Positions 1 to 9,500 of a DNA stretch of 64,000 bases are shown here, one piece after another. The stretch comes from Actomonas aquatica (lineage in GTDB: Bacteria > Verrucomicrobiota > Verrucomicrobiia > Opitutales > Opitutaceae): NCBI RefSeq assembly GCF_019679435.2, contig NZ_CP139781.1, forward strand, positions 3,410,001 to 3,474,000, in the 5' to 3' direction. A program made the translations under genes and the position numbers. Position 1 is the first letter of the stretch; each line of letters opens with the position of its first letter. The notes under the pieces are model-generated. The model was given only the letters and a program-made list of their open reading frames with translations. It was not told the origin of the DNA and ran no database searches.

Positions 1-271
1 GCCGTCCCCGGCGCAGCCAATCGATGGCAATGTTGCGCGCGGCGATGAAAAGAAACGCCTTGGCCGACGCGATCGGCTGCACCGCCTGTCGCTTCCAGAT
101 CTTCAGGTAGGACTCCTGCACCACATCGTCCACCTCGCTGCGCACCCCGGGAAACGAACCCGACAGCCAGGACTTCAATTGCCCACCGTGCGGGTGCACC
201 TCCTGTTCGAACCAGTGCTTGGCCGAGCGTTCGCTCAGCGCAGGTGAAGAGGTGGTGGACGGTGAACTCAT
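1..271 (-). CDS. ECF RNA polymerase sigma factor, N-terminal part (cut by window edge)
   Basis: The first 90 codons of a sigma-70 family ECF factor are present; the gene runs off the left edge. The start ATG (complement of 269-271) gives MSSPSTTSSPALSERSAKHW, followed by region 2 with the typical DDVVQESYLKIWK and NIAIDWLRR segments, which bind the beta' clamp and the -10 element. It is a close paralogue of the complete ECF factor at 4889-5455. That factor is followed by FecR and a TonB-dependent receptor, so this copy probably heads a second such unit outside the window. A terminator and a receptor gene end about 90-150 bp upstream, so it should have its own promoter in 272-363; none was recognised. 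Confidence 0.9.
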   Translation of the reverse strand, partial: MSSPSTTSSPALSERSAKHWFEQEVHPHGGQLKSWLSGSFPGVRSEVDDVVQESYLKIWKRQAVQPIASAKAFLFIAARNIAIDWLRRGR

Positions 272-363
272 GGGCTGGTGGCTAAGCAATGCGCACACCA
301 AGCCCATCCGTCGCGGCCTTCGCGTTTGGTTATTTTTGCCTACGCGCCCGCAGAACGAGGCCC

Positions 364-395
364 AAAAAAGGGGCCGGCGCGCGTGCACCGACCCC
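364..395 (-). terminator. Intrinsic terminator of the STN-type TonB receptor
   Basis: On the minus strand an 8-bp stem (GGGGTCGG pairing with CCGGCCCC, one G-U pair) with a 10-nt loop is followed by six T. It lies about 25 bp past the receptor stop codon at 421, where a terminator is expected, and separates the receptor operon from the next ECF sigma gene. Confidence 0.8.
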
Positions 396-420
396 GTGAA
401 CAGCAGACTCGCGAGAACCT

Positions 421-3400
421 TTAGAACTCCTTCTTCACGCTCAGCCAATAGCGGCGCAACTGGGCGTTGCCGTAGGTGCTCATGTAGAAGTTGGCCGAGT
501 GATAGGCATCCAGCGGCGGCACCGCATCGAAGACGTTGCGCATGCCGAACTGCAGCGAGAGGCCATCCAGCAGTCGTTTGCCGGCGGCGCGGAACTTGGA
601 GTCGCTCGGCGACTCGCTCCACGGTTGGTTGCCGAAATCGTAGCCCACGTAAAAGTCGTGATAGATCTGCGACGAAATCACATCGGAGCCTTGGCCACGG
701 AGGTAGTTGTTCGGATAGGGGGCGCCGTCAAACACCTGGACCGAAATCGGACCACCGGCCGCGCCATACTGCTTGTAGGACGGAAAGTAAGTGGTGGTCC
801 AACCAGCACTCCAACCCCGATGAGCCCAGCTCAGGGTGGCGTTGGTCTTGTAGCTGGCCGCGCCACTTTCCAGCGGGGATCCCACTCCGTCGGTTTCCTC
901 TCCGTCCTGGCGGATTTGGTTCCGCAGACCGAGAATGAGCGAGTGCGCCGCCTGAAGGCTGAAGGTGCCCATGCTGGTCTTGTGGTTGTAGAGGACATTG
1001 AAGTCCCACCCTTCCGTCTCACGGCGGTAGAGGTTCATGTAACTCGTATCAACCGTCGTGATACGGCCGGTCTCATCCCGGATAACCCGTTCCGGATAGA
1101 ACTGCTCCTGATCCACAATCGACTGCGGCGCCAGGGTGCTGATCGCATCGAACTGCTGGATGCGGTAGTACTCCACATTGAGTCGCAGGCCGCGCAGGGC
1201 CTCCCAGTGCGGCTCCCAGATGATGCCGCCATTGAAGCTCTCGGAATTCTGCGGCGTGAGATCCGGATTACCGCCCGTGATGCGTTGGACCGAGACCGTA
1301 TTGCCGGAAACCGGATCGATTACATTGGTCATGCTCGGATTCGGGTTCGGAATGGGCACCAGTTGCGCCGGCGTCGGCGGCAGGAATGCCGTAGCCTGGG
1401 AGATGCGCAGCGTGATGTCCTCAATGGGTTGATACTTCAGACCGTAGGTGAAGTTTTCGGAGGAGTAGCTCGCTTTTTCGATGATCGGCTCGCCGTCGAT
1501 CGTGCGGCCCGAAAAGCTCCGCGGCGGAGCAGGGTCCTGATTGTAGTAGATATATTCGGCCTGAGTGCCGTTATCGATTTCGTTGCTCTCGATGCGACCG
1601 GAAGCCTGCAGCTCAAAACTGTGCACCGCCGGGAAACGATCCTCCTGCACGAGAGGCACCGAGGCTTCCGCGTAGAAACTGTCCGTGGTGGAAGAGCGCG
1701 GGAAGAAAACGAAGTTGTAGCTGCTTTCGACCGTGATGGGACGCTCCGTCCGCTGCCAACGATCCGGGGTGTTGGCGCGACGGTGTTCCAGACCCACCGT
1801 AATCCGCGGATTGCCCCAGGGCAGCGCCGGCAGCAGACCCGAACCACGCAGGGCAACATTGTTGAGTCGCGAATCGCCGTAGAACGTGACGGTGGAGGCG
1901 TAGTCCTCCAAACCCACCGGGAAAGCCAGGGTGTCGAAGAACGGGCTCATTTCACCATTGGCCAACGCGGCATTCATCGCGGTGAAATCCGAGCTGGAAT
2001 TAAAGTAAGTGTAGATATTCTGGGACCAGGTGTAATCGAGCGACACCACCCACTCCGCCGGCAGGTTGAGCAGCGCACCGATCGAAGCCGAACGGGTCTG
2101 CGACGAAGTGTTGATCGGCATCGCCAGCGTGGTGGGGAAACGGATCGTCACGTCTTCGAGGAACGGGTTGCCGGGCGCGGATGCCGGAATATTAAAACCG
2201 TTGGTGAAGGGCGTCATCACCGAGGTGGTGGAATTGTCCGCGTGCCCAAACTCTGCATACATCTCCAGTCGGTCGGTCATCTCCCGCTGCACACTCAGTC
2301 GCAAGGATTCGTTCTTCGGCGTCGAACCAAAGGGGCGCAGCAGGCCCGTGTTCGGCTGGATGGTCGGAGGCAGATCAAAGTTCCAGGTGCCCGCATTGGC
2401 CAGAAGGTCCGCGGCCAGTTCCTCGGGCGAAGCGTCCGGTGACATTCCGGCGGAGATAAAGGTGTTGCGGCTGCCGAGCGAGGTGCCGTCCTTCAGCGTC
2501 AGCGAATCCACCGCAGTGGAGCGCGGAGCGATGTTGGGCAGTCCTCCCACCGGAGGGTAGGTCAGGGAATTGAAGAACGTGGGATAGTTGCTCTCAATCC
2601 GCGCGCGGTATTCGTCGTAAATCTCCCGGCGGTCCTGAAAGAGCAGCGGTTTGCTGTCGGACAACGCGGCGTTGAGCATGACGCGCGTCCGGCCGCCCTC
2701 GAGGGCAAAACCATAAGTAAGGGAGGCAGACCGGCGCGGGGTGTCGCTGTCCCACGTGTTTTCATAGTTCAGGCGAATTTCTCCACCATTGTAGTCACGC
2801 TTCAGAATCACGTTCACGACACCGCCAACCGCACTGCCACCGTAGATGCCGGAGGCGGAAGTCGGCATGACCTCGATCCGGTCGATCGCCGAGAGCGGGA
2901 TGCCATTCAGGTCGGGCTGCACCGCGGCGGTGTTGAATTCACTCACCCCCGCCATGCGTCGACCGTTGACCAGCACCAGCGTCTTGTCCTCACCGAGACC
3001 ACGAAGGTTCACCGTGCTGATGTTGCCGTGATTGCTGGCAGAGTCCTGGCCAAACGCCTGCACCACCGTGTTCATCGTCACGCGTTGGCGCAGGAAGTCC
3101 TCCACGTTGACCGCCCCCGAGACATCAATCGTATCAGCATCAAAAACGTAATAGGGCTGCACGTCATTCATAGTGCGAGGGATGTCCATGTTGCCCGCGA
3201 CGAAGGGCTTGGCACGCAGGCCCTCGACGACATAGCGGTCCAGTTCCAATACTTCGTCCATGCGACCGCGCACCATGAAGGGCTGCATTTCCGAGACCGT
3301 GTCGGCCGGGCGCAGGGTTTCCTGCCCGAGCACCACCTCGCGACCGGCCCGCACGACCACATCGGTGATGTGCATGGGTTGATACCCGTCCGCCGTGACC

Positions 3401-3924
3401 ACGAGCGTAAACCGACCGCGCGCCAGACCCGCGATAATGAACTCGCCATCCCGGTTGGTGAGCGCGGAACGTTGTGAACCGCCCACCTGCACCTGAATCC
3501 CACTCGCCGACGAGGTGTCGGACTTGCGCAGCACGCCGCTCACCGAGCCCGTAGTGGCCTGTCGGATACGTCCGATCACGAAGTCGTCGCCGCGCGTCTG
3601 GGTGATCTCGTAACCCGAGCCTTCGAGCAGGCTGGCCAGCGCCACCCGCGGCAGGTAGGCGCCGATCACTGCTCGGGTCCGCACCTCGGTCAACTCATCA
3701 AAAACGTAAACCACCTGCACCCCGGATTGCTCAGAGAACTGCTGGAGGGCCGTGGCCCCGTCCTGCGCCGGAATATTGAAGTTCACTTCCTCGGCCGCTC
3801 CAGCGGCAGTCCAAGCCATGAGGCCCAGCACAACAGCGAAGACGCGAAACCAGGATCGTCGGCGATCCAGAACAAGTCGAAGGCTTCGCGGTGACGAAGC
3901 GCCAAGTAAGCATGGTGAAGTCAT
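421..3924 (-). CDS. TonB-dependent outer-membrane receptor with STN signalling domain
   Basis: This 1167-residue protein is an outer-membrane transducer of the FecA type. After a signal peptide (hydrophobic stretch about residues 25-44, ending AAGAAEE) comes a secretin/TonB short N-terminal (STN) domain at about 45-115 (VNFNIPAQDGATALQQFSEQ), then a carboxypeptidase-regulatory-like beta domain (about 120-210), a plug domain (about 235-375, with LVNGRRMAGV and IDRIEVMPTSASGIYGGSAVGGVVN) and a 22-strand barrel ending in phenylalanine. The STN domain normally touches a FecR-type anti-sigma factor, and FecR and an ECF sigma gene lie directly upstream on the same strand. The substrate cannot be read from sequence; many such receptors in this group take oligosaccharides or iron chelates. 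The gap to FecR is 91 bp. Confidence 0.93.
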   Translation of the reverse strand: MTSPCLLGASSPRSLRLVLDRRRSWFRVFAVVLGLMAWTAAGAAEEVNFNIPAQDGATALQQFSEQSGVQVVYVFDELTEVRTRAVIGAYLPRVALASLLEGSGYEITQTRGDDFVIGRIRQATTGSVSGVLRKSDTSSASGIQVQVGGSQRSALTNRDGEFIIAGLARGRFTLVVTADGYQPMHITDVVVRAGREVVLGQETLRPADTVSEMQPFMVRGRMDEVLELDRYVVEGLRAKPFVAGNMDIPRTMNDVQPYYVFDADTIDVSGAVNVEDFLRQRVTMNTVVQAFGQDSASNHGNISTVNLRGLGEDKTLVLVNGRRMAGVSEFNTAAVQPDLNGIPLSAIDRIEVMPTSASGIYGGSAVGGVVNVILKRDYNGGEIRLNYENTWDSDTPRRSASLTYGFALEGGRTRVMLNAALSDSKPLLFQDRREIYDEYRARIESNYPTFFNSLTYPPVGGLPNIAPRSTAVDSLTLKDGTSLGSRNTFISAGMSPDASPEELAADLLANAGTWNFDLPPTIQPNTGLLRPFGSTPKNESLRLSVQREMTDRLEMYAEFGHADNSTTSVMTPFTNGFNIPASAPGNPFLEDVTIRFPTTLAMPINTSSQTRSASIGALLNLPAEWVVSLDYTWSQNIYTYFNSSSDFTAMNAALANGEMSPFFDTLAFPVGLEDYASTVTFYGDSRLNNVALRGSGLLPALPWGNPRITVGLEHRRANTPDRWQRTERPITVESSYNFVFFPRSSTTDSFYAEASVPLVQEDRFPAVHSFELQASGRIESNEIDNGTQAEYIYYNQDPAPPRSFSGRTIDGEPIIEKASYSSENFTYGLKYQPIEDITLRISQATAFLPPTPAQLVPIPNPNPSMTNVIDPVSGNTVSVQRITGGNPDLTPQNSESFNGGIIWEPHWEALRGLRLNVEYYRIQQFDAISTLAPQSIVDQEQFYPERVIRDETGRITTVDTSYMNLYRRETEGWDFNVLYNHKTSMGTFSLQAAHSLILGLRNQIRQDGEETDGVGSPLESGAASYKTNATLSWAHRGWSAGWTTTYFPSYKQYGAAGGPISVQVFDGAPYPNNYLRGQGSDVISSQIYHDFYVGYDFGNQPWSESPSDSKFRAAGKRLLDGLSLQFGMRNVFDAVPPLDAYHSANFYMSTYGNAQLRRYWLSVKKEF

Positions 3925-4015
3925 GCCTCTGGGACGAACCGTTGCTGAAAACTACGCCATCCGGGCGGCAAATTTGCCCCAATTTTTTCCGCGCCGACGT
4001 TTCGCATGTCTCGAT

Positions 4016-4876
4016 TCACTGCGCGCCGATCCGATGCACGCCGTCGGGATCGAGGCTTACGCGCAGCGCCCGGGTCGCCGTCATCGTCGCGAGGAACTCA
4101 TCGAACGAATCCAGCGAACAGGTCCCGCCCAGTCGCAGCGTGGCGACCGCCTCGTCGACGCGAATGGGTTTGTCATGAAATGTGGATACACGGGCCGCGG
4201 CTTCCGCCACCGTGATGCCATCGAGCACCAGTTGTCCGTCCCGCCACGACACCGCCCGCTGCAACTCGTTCGCCGAAAGGGTGAACAGCCTCGACTCGTC
4301 GCCGTTCCGCAATTGCTGGCCCGGAGCCAGAGAAACCACCGTCTCGTCACCCACCGTCCAATCCACCGAACCTTCGACCAGAGTGACCTCGACCTCCCCC
4401 GAACCCGCCAAACGCACATTAAACGCCGTGCCCGTCACACGCACTGCGCCCCGGGGCGTCTCGACCACGAACGGCTTTCCCTCGTCGGAACGCACCGCAA
4501 AGTAAGCTTCACCCTGCTCAAGTTTCACCACCCGCCGGCCGTAACGGAAATCCGTCCACAGCCTGGTCTGCGCATTCATGTCCGCCGTCGACCCGTCGGC
4601 CATCGCCACCGTTTCGCGGCTGCCCGCCGGGGTCTCAATGGCTTCGGTCTGCATCGCGTAGGGCACCGCCCAGAGCAACAGCGCCGCCACACTCAAAGCG
4701 GCACCGGCCGCCTTCACGGCCAAGCGGCGCCGCCGTTTCCGCTGCCGCACCTGCAGCTCGATGCGATCGACCAAATCATCCGCCCAGCCTTGCTGCCGCA
4801 CCCGATCCAATAGGGTTTGATCACATTCCGGCTCGGCGGAAGAGGGGGAGCTGCGGGTGGATGAAGATCGCGACAT
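4016..4876 (-). CDS. FecR-family transmembrane anti-sigma factor
   Basis: The protein has 286 residues. An N-terminal cytoplasmic part of about 50 residues, which should hold the sigma factor, is followed by a basic patch (RQRKRRRR) and one membrane helix at about 53-72 (AGAALSVAALLLWAVPYA). The periplasmic FecR domain comes next, with the usual ETPAGSRETVAMADGS, LEQGEAYFAV and TPRGAVRVTGTAFNVR segments. A C-terminal part with VSWRDGQLVLDGITVAEAA and FHDKPI matches the domain that contacts the STN domain of the receptor. It starts 12 bp after the sigma gene stop, so the two are co-transcribed. Family knowledge predicts that receptor occupancy is relayed through it to release the sigma factor. 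Confidence 0.93.
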   Translation of the reverse strand: MSRSSSTRSSPSSAEPECDQTLLDRVRQQGWADDLVDRIELQVRQRKRRRRLAVKAAGAALSVAALLLWAVPYAMQTEAIETPAGSRETVAMADGSTADMNAQTRLWTDFRYGRRVVKLEQGEAYFAVRSDEGKPFVVETPRGAVRVTGTAFNVRLAGSGEVEVTLVEGSVDWTVGDETVVSLAPGQQLRNGDESRLFTLSANELQRAVSWRDGQLVLDGITVAEAAARVSTFHDKPIRVDEAVATLRLGGTCSLDSFDEFLATMTATRALRVSLDPDGVHRIGAQ

Positions 4877-4888
4877 GGTGAAGTCGTT

Positions 4889-5455
4889 TCAGCCGAAAAA
4901 GCCGGCGATGCCGTGCTCACGCAAGCGGCGTTCACATTGATTGAGTCCACGCAGACAGTGTTTCTCCACCGTGCGCACCGACAGGCCCAGCTGCGCGGCG
5001 ACGTCCTTCTGCGGCATGCCCCGCAACTTGTGCAAAATCACCACCGCACGGCAACGGTCCGGCAGTTGACCGATGACTTCGGCGAGCAGATCGAGCAACT
5101 CACGCGTGATCATCACCTGTCCACTGTCCGGCGTCTGGTCCGCCACTTCGAGTCCCGCCAGATCCGCACTGCGCTCCAGCGGAGCAACCTGCTCCCGTCG
5201 CAACCAATCCAGTGCGATATTGCGGGCCACCCGAAATAGGAAGGCCTTGGCCGAATTGATCGGTTGGGCCGCCTGCACCCGCCAGATGCGCAGATAGGAT
5301 TCCTGCACCACATCATCCACATCGCGCACGGCCGGGAAACGCCCGCGCAGATAGGCTTTCAGCTGACCATCATGCGGATGGACTTCGCGCACAAACCACT
5401 GCGTCGACCGGGAATCGGGCGTGGTCGGTGGTGAATTGGTGGTGGAGTGACTCAA
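4889..5455 (-). CDS. ECF RNA polymerase sigma factor (FecI-like)
   Basis: Region 2 (DVDDVVQESYLRIWR, NIALDWLRRE) and region 4 (LPDRCRAVVILHKLRGMPQKDVAAQLGLSVRTVEKHC) are complete. The start chosen is a TTG at complement 5453-5455, which gives MSHSTTNSPPTTPDS and 188 residues. This matches the N-terminus of the paralogue at the left window edge (MSSPSTTSSPALS). A longer reading from a TTG at 5596 adds 47 residues that look like translated leader and overlap the TonB-like gene, so it is less likely. Partners are FecR (12 bp downstream) and the STN receptor after it. Expected role: transcription of the receptor operon after a surface signal. Confidence 0.92.
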   Translation of the reverse strand: MSHSTTNSPPTTPDSRSTQWFVREVHPHDGQLKAYLRGRFPAVRDVDDVVQESYLRIWRVQAAQPINSAKAFLFRVARNIALDWLRREQVAPLERSADLAGLEVADQTPDSGQVMITRELLDLLAEVIGQLPDRCRAVVILHKLRGMPQKDVAAQLGLSVRTVEKHCLRGLNQCERRLREHGIAGFFG

Positions 5456-5579
5456 AGGCGAAGGGTGGTTTCGGTCGCGCTTCCGAGCAAAAACGACGCC
5501 ACCCCGGCGCCAGCACGAAAGGAGCGTTTGGTGAATATTGACCAGGCCGATGGGGGCGAGCCGATCTGCTTCTCGATGC

Positions 5580-6293
5580 TCAACGCCTGAATTCAAAGCG
5601 TTGTCGCACCAAGGCCACCACCGCTTCGCCGTCTCGCCGGGGTCGGGAGAACCGCCATTGGCGCACCGCCGCCAGCGCCGCTTGCGCCATGACCTCGCGG
5701 TCGGCTTCCAACGCGACGGGCACTCTCACTCCACCGTCTTCATCAACCAAAAACTGCAAAAGGACTTCACCACTGCGCAGGTTGGTCACTTGGGAAAAAT
5801 CCGGCGGCACATCGATCAGCAAACGCGGCGGTGAATCGAGCTCCTCCGCCCGAAAAATGCGCGCGGCCGCCGGCGCCTCCCCCCCGGAATCGGTGACGGC
5901 GAACAACCACTGCTCGACCGGCGTGGTGGTCGCCCAGGAATCTTCGGCCGCCACATGCAACTCGATGCCCACCTGCATCGTGGACCGCCAACCGCGCACC
6001 CGCCCCGGTTCAAAGCGGCACGCCCGCAGGTGCTCCAACACCTCCTCATTCGCAGCCGGCCGGTCGGAGGAAAGCACCACGGCATCAAGCAGGTCACCGC
6101 GCGCACTCACCAAACCGACCAGTGTAAATATAAGTTCCGATTGGCCTGCCAACGGTCGCAGATTCTCCGCCAGATCCGCTTCCGGGTGCTCAATCAGCGC
6201 CGGTGCCACCACCGCGGGACCGGACACCAGCGCACAGCCATTCCAATTGAGAACGGCACCGGCAAACAGGAGGCTGGCGAAACAGAACTTCAT
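5580..6293 (-). CDS. TonB-C domain protein, secreted or lipid-anchored
   Basis: The start ATG at 6293 gives a signal sequence (MKFCFASLLFAGAVLNWNGC); the Cys at residue 20 may be lipidated, although the lipobox is atypical. Two TonB C-terminal-like repeats follow: one at about 45-115, and a better one at about 150-237, with LRSGEVLLQFLVDEDGGVRVP, AALAAVRQWRFSRPRRDGEAV and VRQRFEF, where the W-x-F and PxxxDG positions are typical. There is no proline-rich spacer or ordinary N-terminal anchor, so it is unlikely to be the energy-transducing TonB itself. It precedes the ECF sigma/FecR/receptor genes on the same strand (124-bp gap) and has the same two-domain layout as 54846-55595. A structured leader with a terminator lies just upstream. 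Confidence 0.8.
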   Translation of the reverse strand: MKFCFASLLFAGAVLNWNGCALVSGPAVVAPALIEHPEADLAENLRPLAGQSELIFTLVGLVSARGDLLDAVVLSSDRPAANEEVLEHLRACRFEPGRVRGWRSTMQVGIELHVAAEDSWATTTPVEQWLFAVTDSGGEAPAAARIFRAEELDSPPRLLIDVPPDFSQVTNLRSGEVLLQFLVDEDGGVRVPVALEADREVMAQAALAAVRQWRFSRPRRDGEAVVALVRQRFEFRR

Positions 6294-6340
6294 TGCGGCG
6301 ATGCGACCATGCGTGAGGGCCGCCCGGCCGCCGACCAAGC

Positions 6341-6421
6341 AAAAACCGGTCCGCCTGCGGAGACCGTCCCCAGCTACACGGGCAATTACCCGCGTTGAAG
6401 GGTTCGCCCCGGTGGTAGCTG
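6341..6421 (-). promoter_or_regulatory. Candidate structured leader RNA with intrinsic terminator
   Basis: Read on the minus strand, a 7-bp closing stem (CAGCTAC at 6415-6421 with GTAGCTG at 6371-6377) encloses two small hairpins: GGG-GCGAA-CCC and CGGG-TAATTG-CCCG. Immediately downstream is a terminator-like hairpin (6348-6365; GGT, CT bulge, CCGC, AG loop, GCGG, ACC) followed after two G by five T. A short alternative pairing, GGGGA with TCTCC, would compete with the terminator stem. The ATG of the TonB-like gene is about 50 bp further on. This is the layout of a transcription-attenuating leader. No known riboswitch consensus was matched. Confidence 0.4.
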
Positions 6422-6527
6422 TGATGCGCCCCGCTCCCCCAGATGCCCCCTCCCCCCCACCAAGCCCCGTAGGCGTTTGGTGAAATTTACCCAGCGGGGC
6501 CGCTTCTCGTTGCCAACGGCATCCGGG

Positions 6528-9500
6528 ATGCTCCGACCTGCACTCCGCTTGATCGCCGTTTCTTCAACTCCCGCTCGCCACATTCTCGCTGCGTTCACCA
6601 CGCTTCGCCCGCGAGTCCGGTGGCAATGTTGGCGGAGACGGCGGACACTCCATCACCTTCGAGTCGCGCTCGCGTGCACCGGTCTGCTCGCCGTCACTGC
6701 GTCCGGCGTCCTCGGTTGGGATCATCCCCAGGAGGGCCAACTGCTTAGTCGCCGCATCTCCATCTCCAACTATGGCGGACAAGGCGCGGCCTGGGCCGTC
6801 GCGCAGGTGCCTACCGGAGAGTTTTTTGTCGGCGCCGACCGGATCTACGTCGTGCGAGGCACCTATCGTTACGCCCCCATCGAAGGCATTCCCGGCCGCA
6901 ACTTTCGCGCTGTCACCGCCGACCAGAATGGCCGCGTATGGATCGGCGGCTGGGACGAGTTGGGTTACATCGAAGCCGATGAAACGGGCGAATTTGTCTA
7001 CACGTCGCTGACCGCCGAGTTCAACGCCGCCAGCGAGGGCAACCGCCTCGGCCAAGTCATCGCCGCCGAAGCCCATTCCTCTGGCGCCCTGTTCATCACG
7101 GAACAAGGCGCGCACTGGTGGAACGGGTCCCGGTTTCAATCGTGGACCCTCGCCGACGATGCGCCGCTCAACGCGCTGCGACCACAGCTCGACACCCTCT
7201 GGGTCCATCGCCCTGAGATGGGCATCATTGCCTTCGCGCGCAGTGGTCCGCGCCTGATCTCTCCGCAATCCCAGTTGCCCGGCGCTCCGGTTTGGATGCT
7301 CGCGCCGCCCGAGACCGACGGTTTGTCCCGCCCCGATGGCAAGTGGCGCGACGGCTGGATGTTGGGCACTGCCGATGCCGTGTTTGTGCATCGCGACGCC
7401 GCGTGGCACCTCCTGCCCGAGCTCTCCGCCGAACTGCGCGGCGCGAGACCCACCGCCGCCGTCCGCCTCAACGACTCCACTATCGCCATCTCCAGTCAGC
7501 AAAAGGGCGTGCTGGTGGTGGATCCCGAGGGCCACGTGCTCAATCGCATCGAAGGCGACCCCACCCTCGGCGACAATCAGGTGCTGTCCCTCTGGCTCGA
7601 TCACACCGACACGCTGTGGGCCGGCACCGCCCTCGGTTGGACCGAGATCGTTTCACCCCGCGAGATCTCCACCCTTTGGCCTCTCGACGAGAAACGCAGC
7701 AACACCATCCGTAGCCTCACCTACGTCGGCGCCGAACTGTTCGCGGCATCGTCCCGTGGCGTATATCGCCTACAGCCCGGCATCGGATCCGACGGACGCG
7801 CCCGACTCCTGCCCCTCCCCGCCACGCCCGGCCCCACCTGGACCCTGAGCGCCCATGGCGATGAACTCTACGCCGGCGGCGTCGGCGGGCTTTGGCGACT
7901 CGTCGCCGGGTCCTGGCAAATCGCCAAAGAGACCGCCGGCGACGTCCTGGTTTCACTGGCATCACAACATCACCCGGGGCTCATCTTTCACTCCAACGGC
8001 ACCCGCATCGAATCCTACGCCCCCACCGGAGCCACCGCACACACCATCGAGCTCGGCGAAATCCCCGCGGAGATGATTGAAGGCCCCGATGGAAACCTCT
8101 GGATTTCCACCACCTTGGGGACTTTGTGGCAGATGCAACCCACCGCCGCCGGCTTCACCGTGGTCGCCGAATATCGGCCCGGGGCAGGGCTCCCGACCGG
8201 CACCACCCGCGCTTCCCCCGGCGCGGTCGGCGAAGAAATCGCCGTGTTCACCGACGAAGCCATTCTCGCGCTCGACGGCGACGCCTTCAGACCCATTCCC
8301 GCCTTCCATGGCCTGTCGGTCAGCTCGATCAGTCCCAGACAAAGCAATGGCAAAGCCTATTGGCTGATGGGGCGCCGCCACAGTCCGACGTCCCGCTACA
8401 CCTTTCTCGCCGAAGCCAGCCACAACGCCCGCAACGGCTGGCAGATCGAAGTGCTCACCGGCGATCGCCTCTACTCCTCCGCCAGCACGCAGGCACTGCT
8501 GCCCTCGCGCGATGGAGCCGCGCTCTGGTTTGGATCCACCAGTAATCTCATCCGACTCGGCCCCGACAGCCTGCGCCCTCGTCCACCTCCAGGCATCCCT
8601 CGCTTCACCAGCGTGCTGGCCAACGTGCCCGTGCCCGAATCCGACATCGAGCCGTCCGAAACCACCCCGGCCAACAACGAGCGCATTCCCACCGAGGAAA
8701 TCCATTTCCCCCTCACCCCAAGCGACACCCCGATTCCAGACGAGGCCCAGTCGCTGCGCTTTACCTTCTCCACCGGCTCCGATGTCCGCGACGGCCTGTT
8801 TCAAACCCAGCTGGGCGGCCTCGAAACCGAATGGCAGGGACCGACCTCCTACAGCCGCGAGTTCACCGGTCTGGCCGCCGGCGACTATGAGTTTCGAGTT
8901 CGCACCATCGATCGGGCGGGCCGGATCGGCCCCACCATCACCTACCCCTTCACCAAACAAGCCCCATGGTATGGGCGGTGGCCGGCCCGCATCGGTTACG
9001 TGTTCATTGCGCTCGCCCTGTTTGCTCTCGGGCTGCGCTGGCGTCTGCGCAACCTGCAGCGGAAGAACGAGCAACTGAACCTGATCGTGGAGGAACGCAC
9101 CCGCGAACTGGCTATGGCCAACTCCGCCAAGATGGAGTTTCTCGCCAGCATCAGCCACGAGATCCGCAATCCCCTCAACGGCATTACGGGCCTCGTCGGT
9201 CTGCTCAGCGATGCCCCGCTCGCCCCTCGCGAACGCGAGCTCGCCCGCTCGCTCTCCGCCTGTGCCCGCAGCCTGCGCCGGGTGTTCGACGAGGTCCTCG
9301 GCTTCGCTCGCCTCGAGGAAGGTCGGGTGACGGTGCGCGACCAGCCCTTTCGTCTCGCGCCGCTTCTACGCGAAATCGCGCAGGTCTTTTCGGCCGAAGC
9401 CACCCAGCGCGGCAATCGCATCGCGGTCGCGGCCGACGACGACTCGCCCGCCTTCCTCGGCGACCCGGAGAAGATTCGCACCGTCATTTCAAACTTTGTC

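Noticed and set aside
499..2442. A 647-codon open frame on the plus strand opposite the STN receptor
   Set aside because: It is Arg/Gly-rich with no domain and lies wholly antisense to a clear receptor; long antisense frames are expected at this GC content.
3752..4813. 353-codon plus-strand frame opposite FecR
   Set aside because: Arg/His-rich shadow of the FecR and receptor genes without start context.
4889..5596. Longer ECF sigma reading from a TTG at 5596
   Set aside because: It overlaps the upstream gene and adds residues absent from the paralogue, whose start matches the TTG at 5455.
6371..6421. TPP riboswitch (text GGGTAATTGCCCG resembles part of the consensus)
   Set aside because: The CUGAGA core and the second arm are missing and the downstream gene is unrelated to thiamine.
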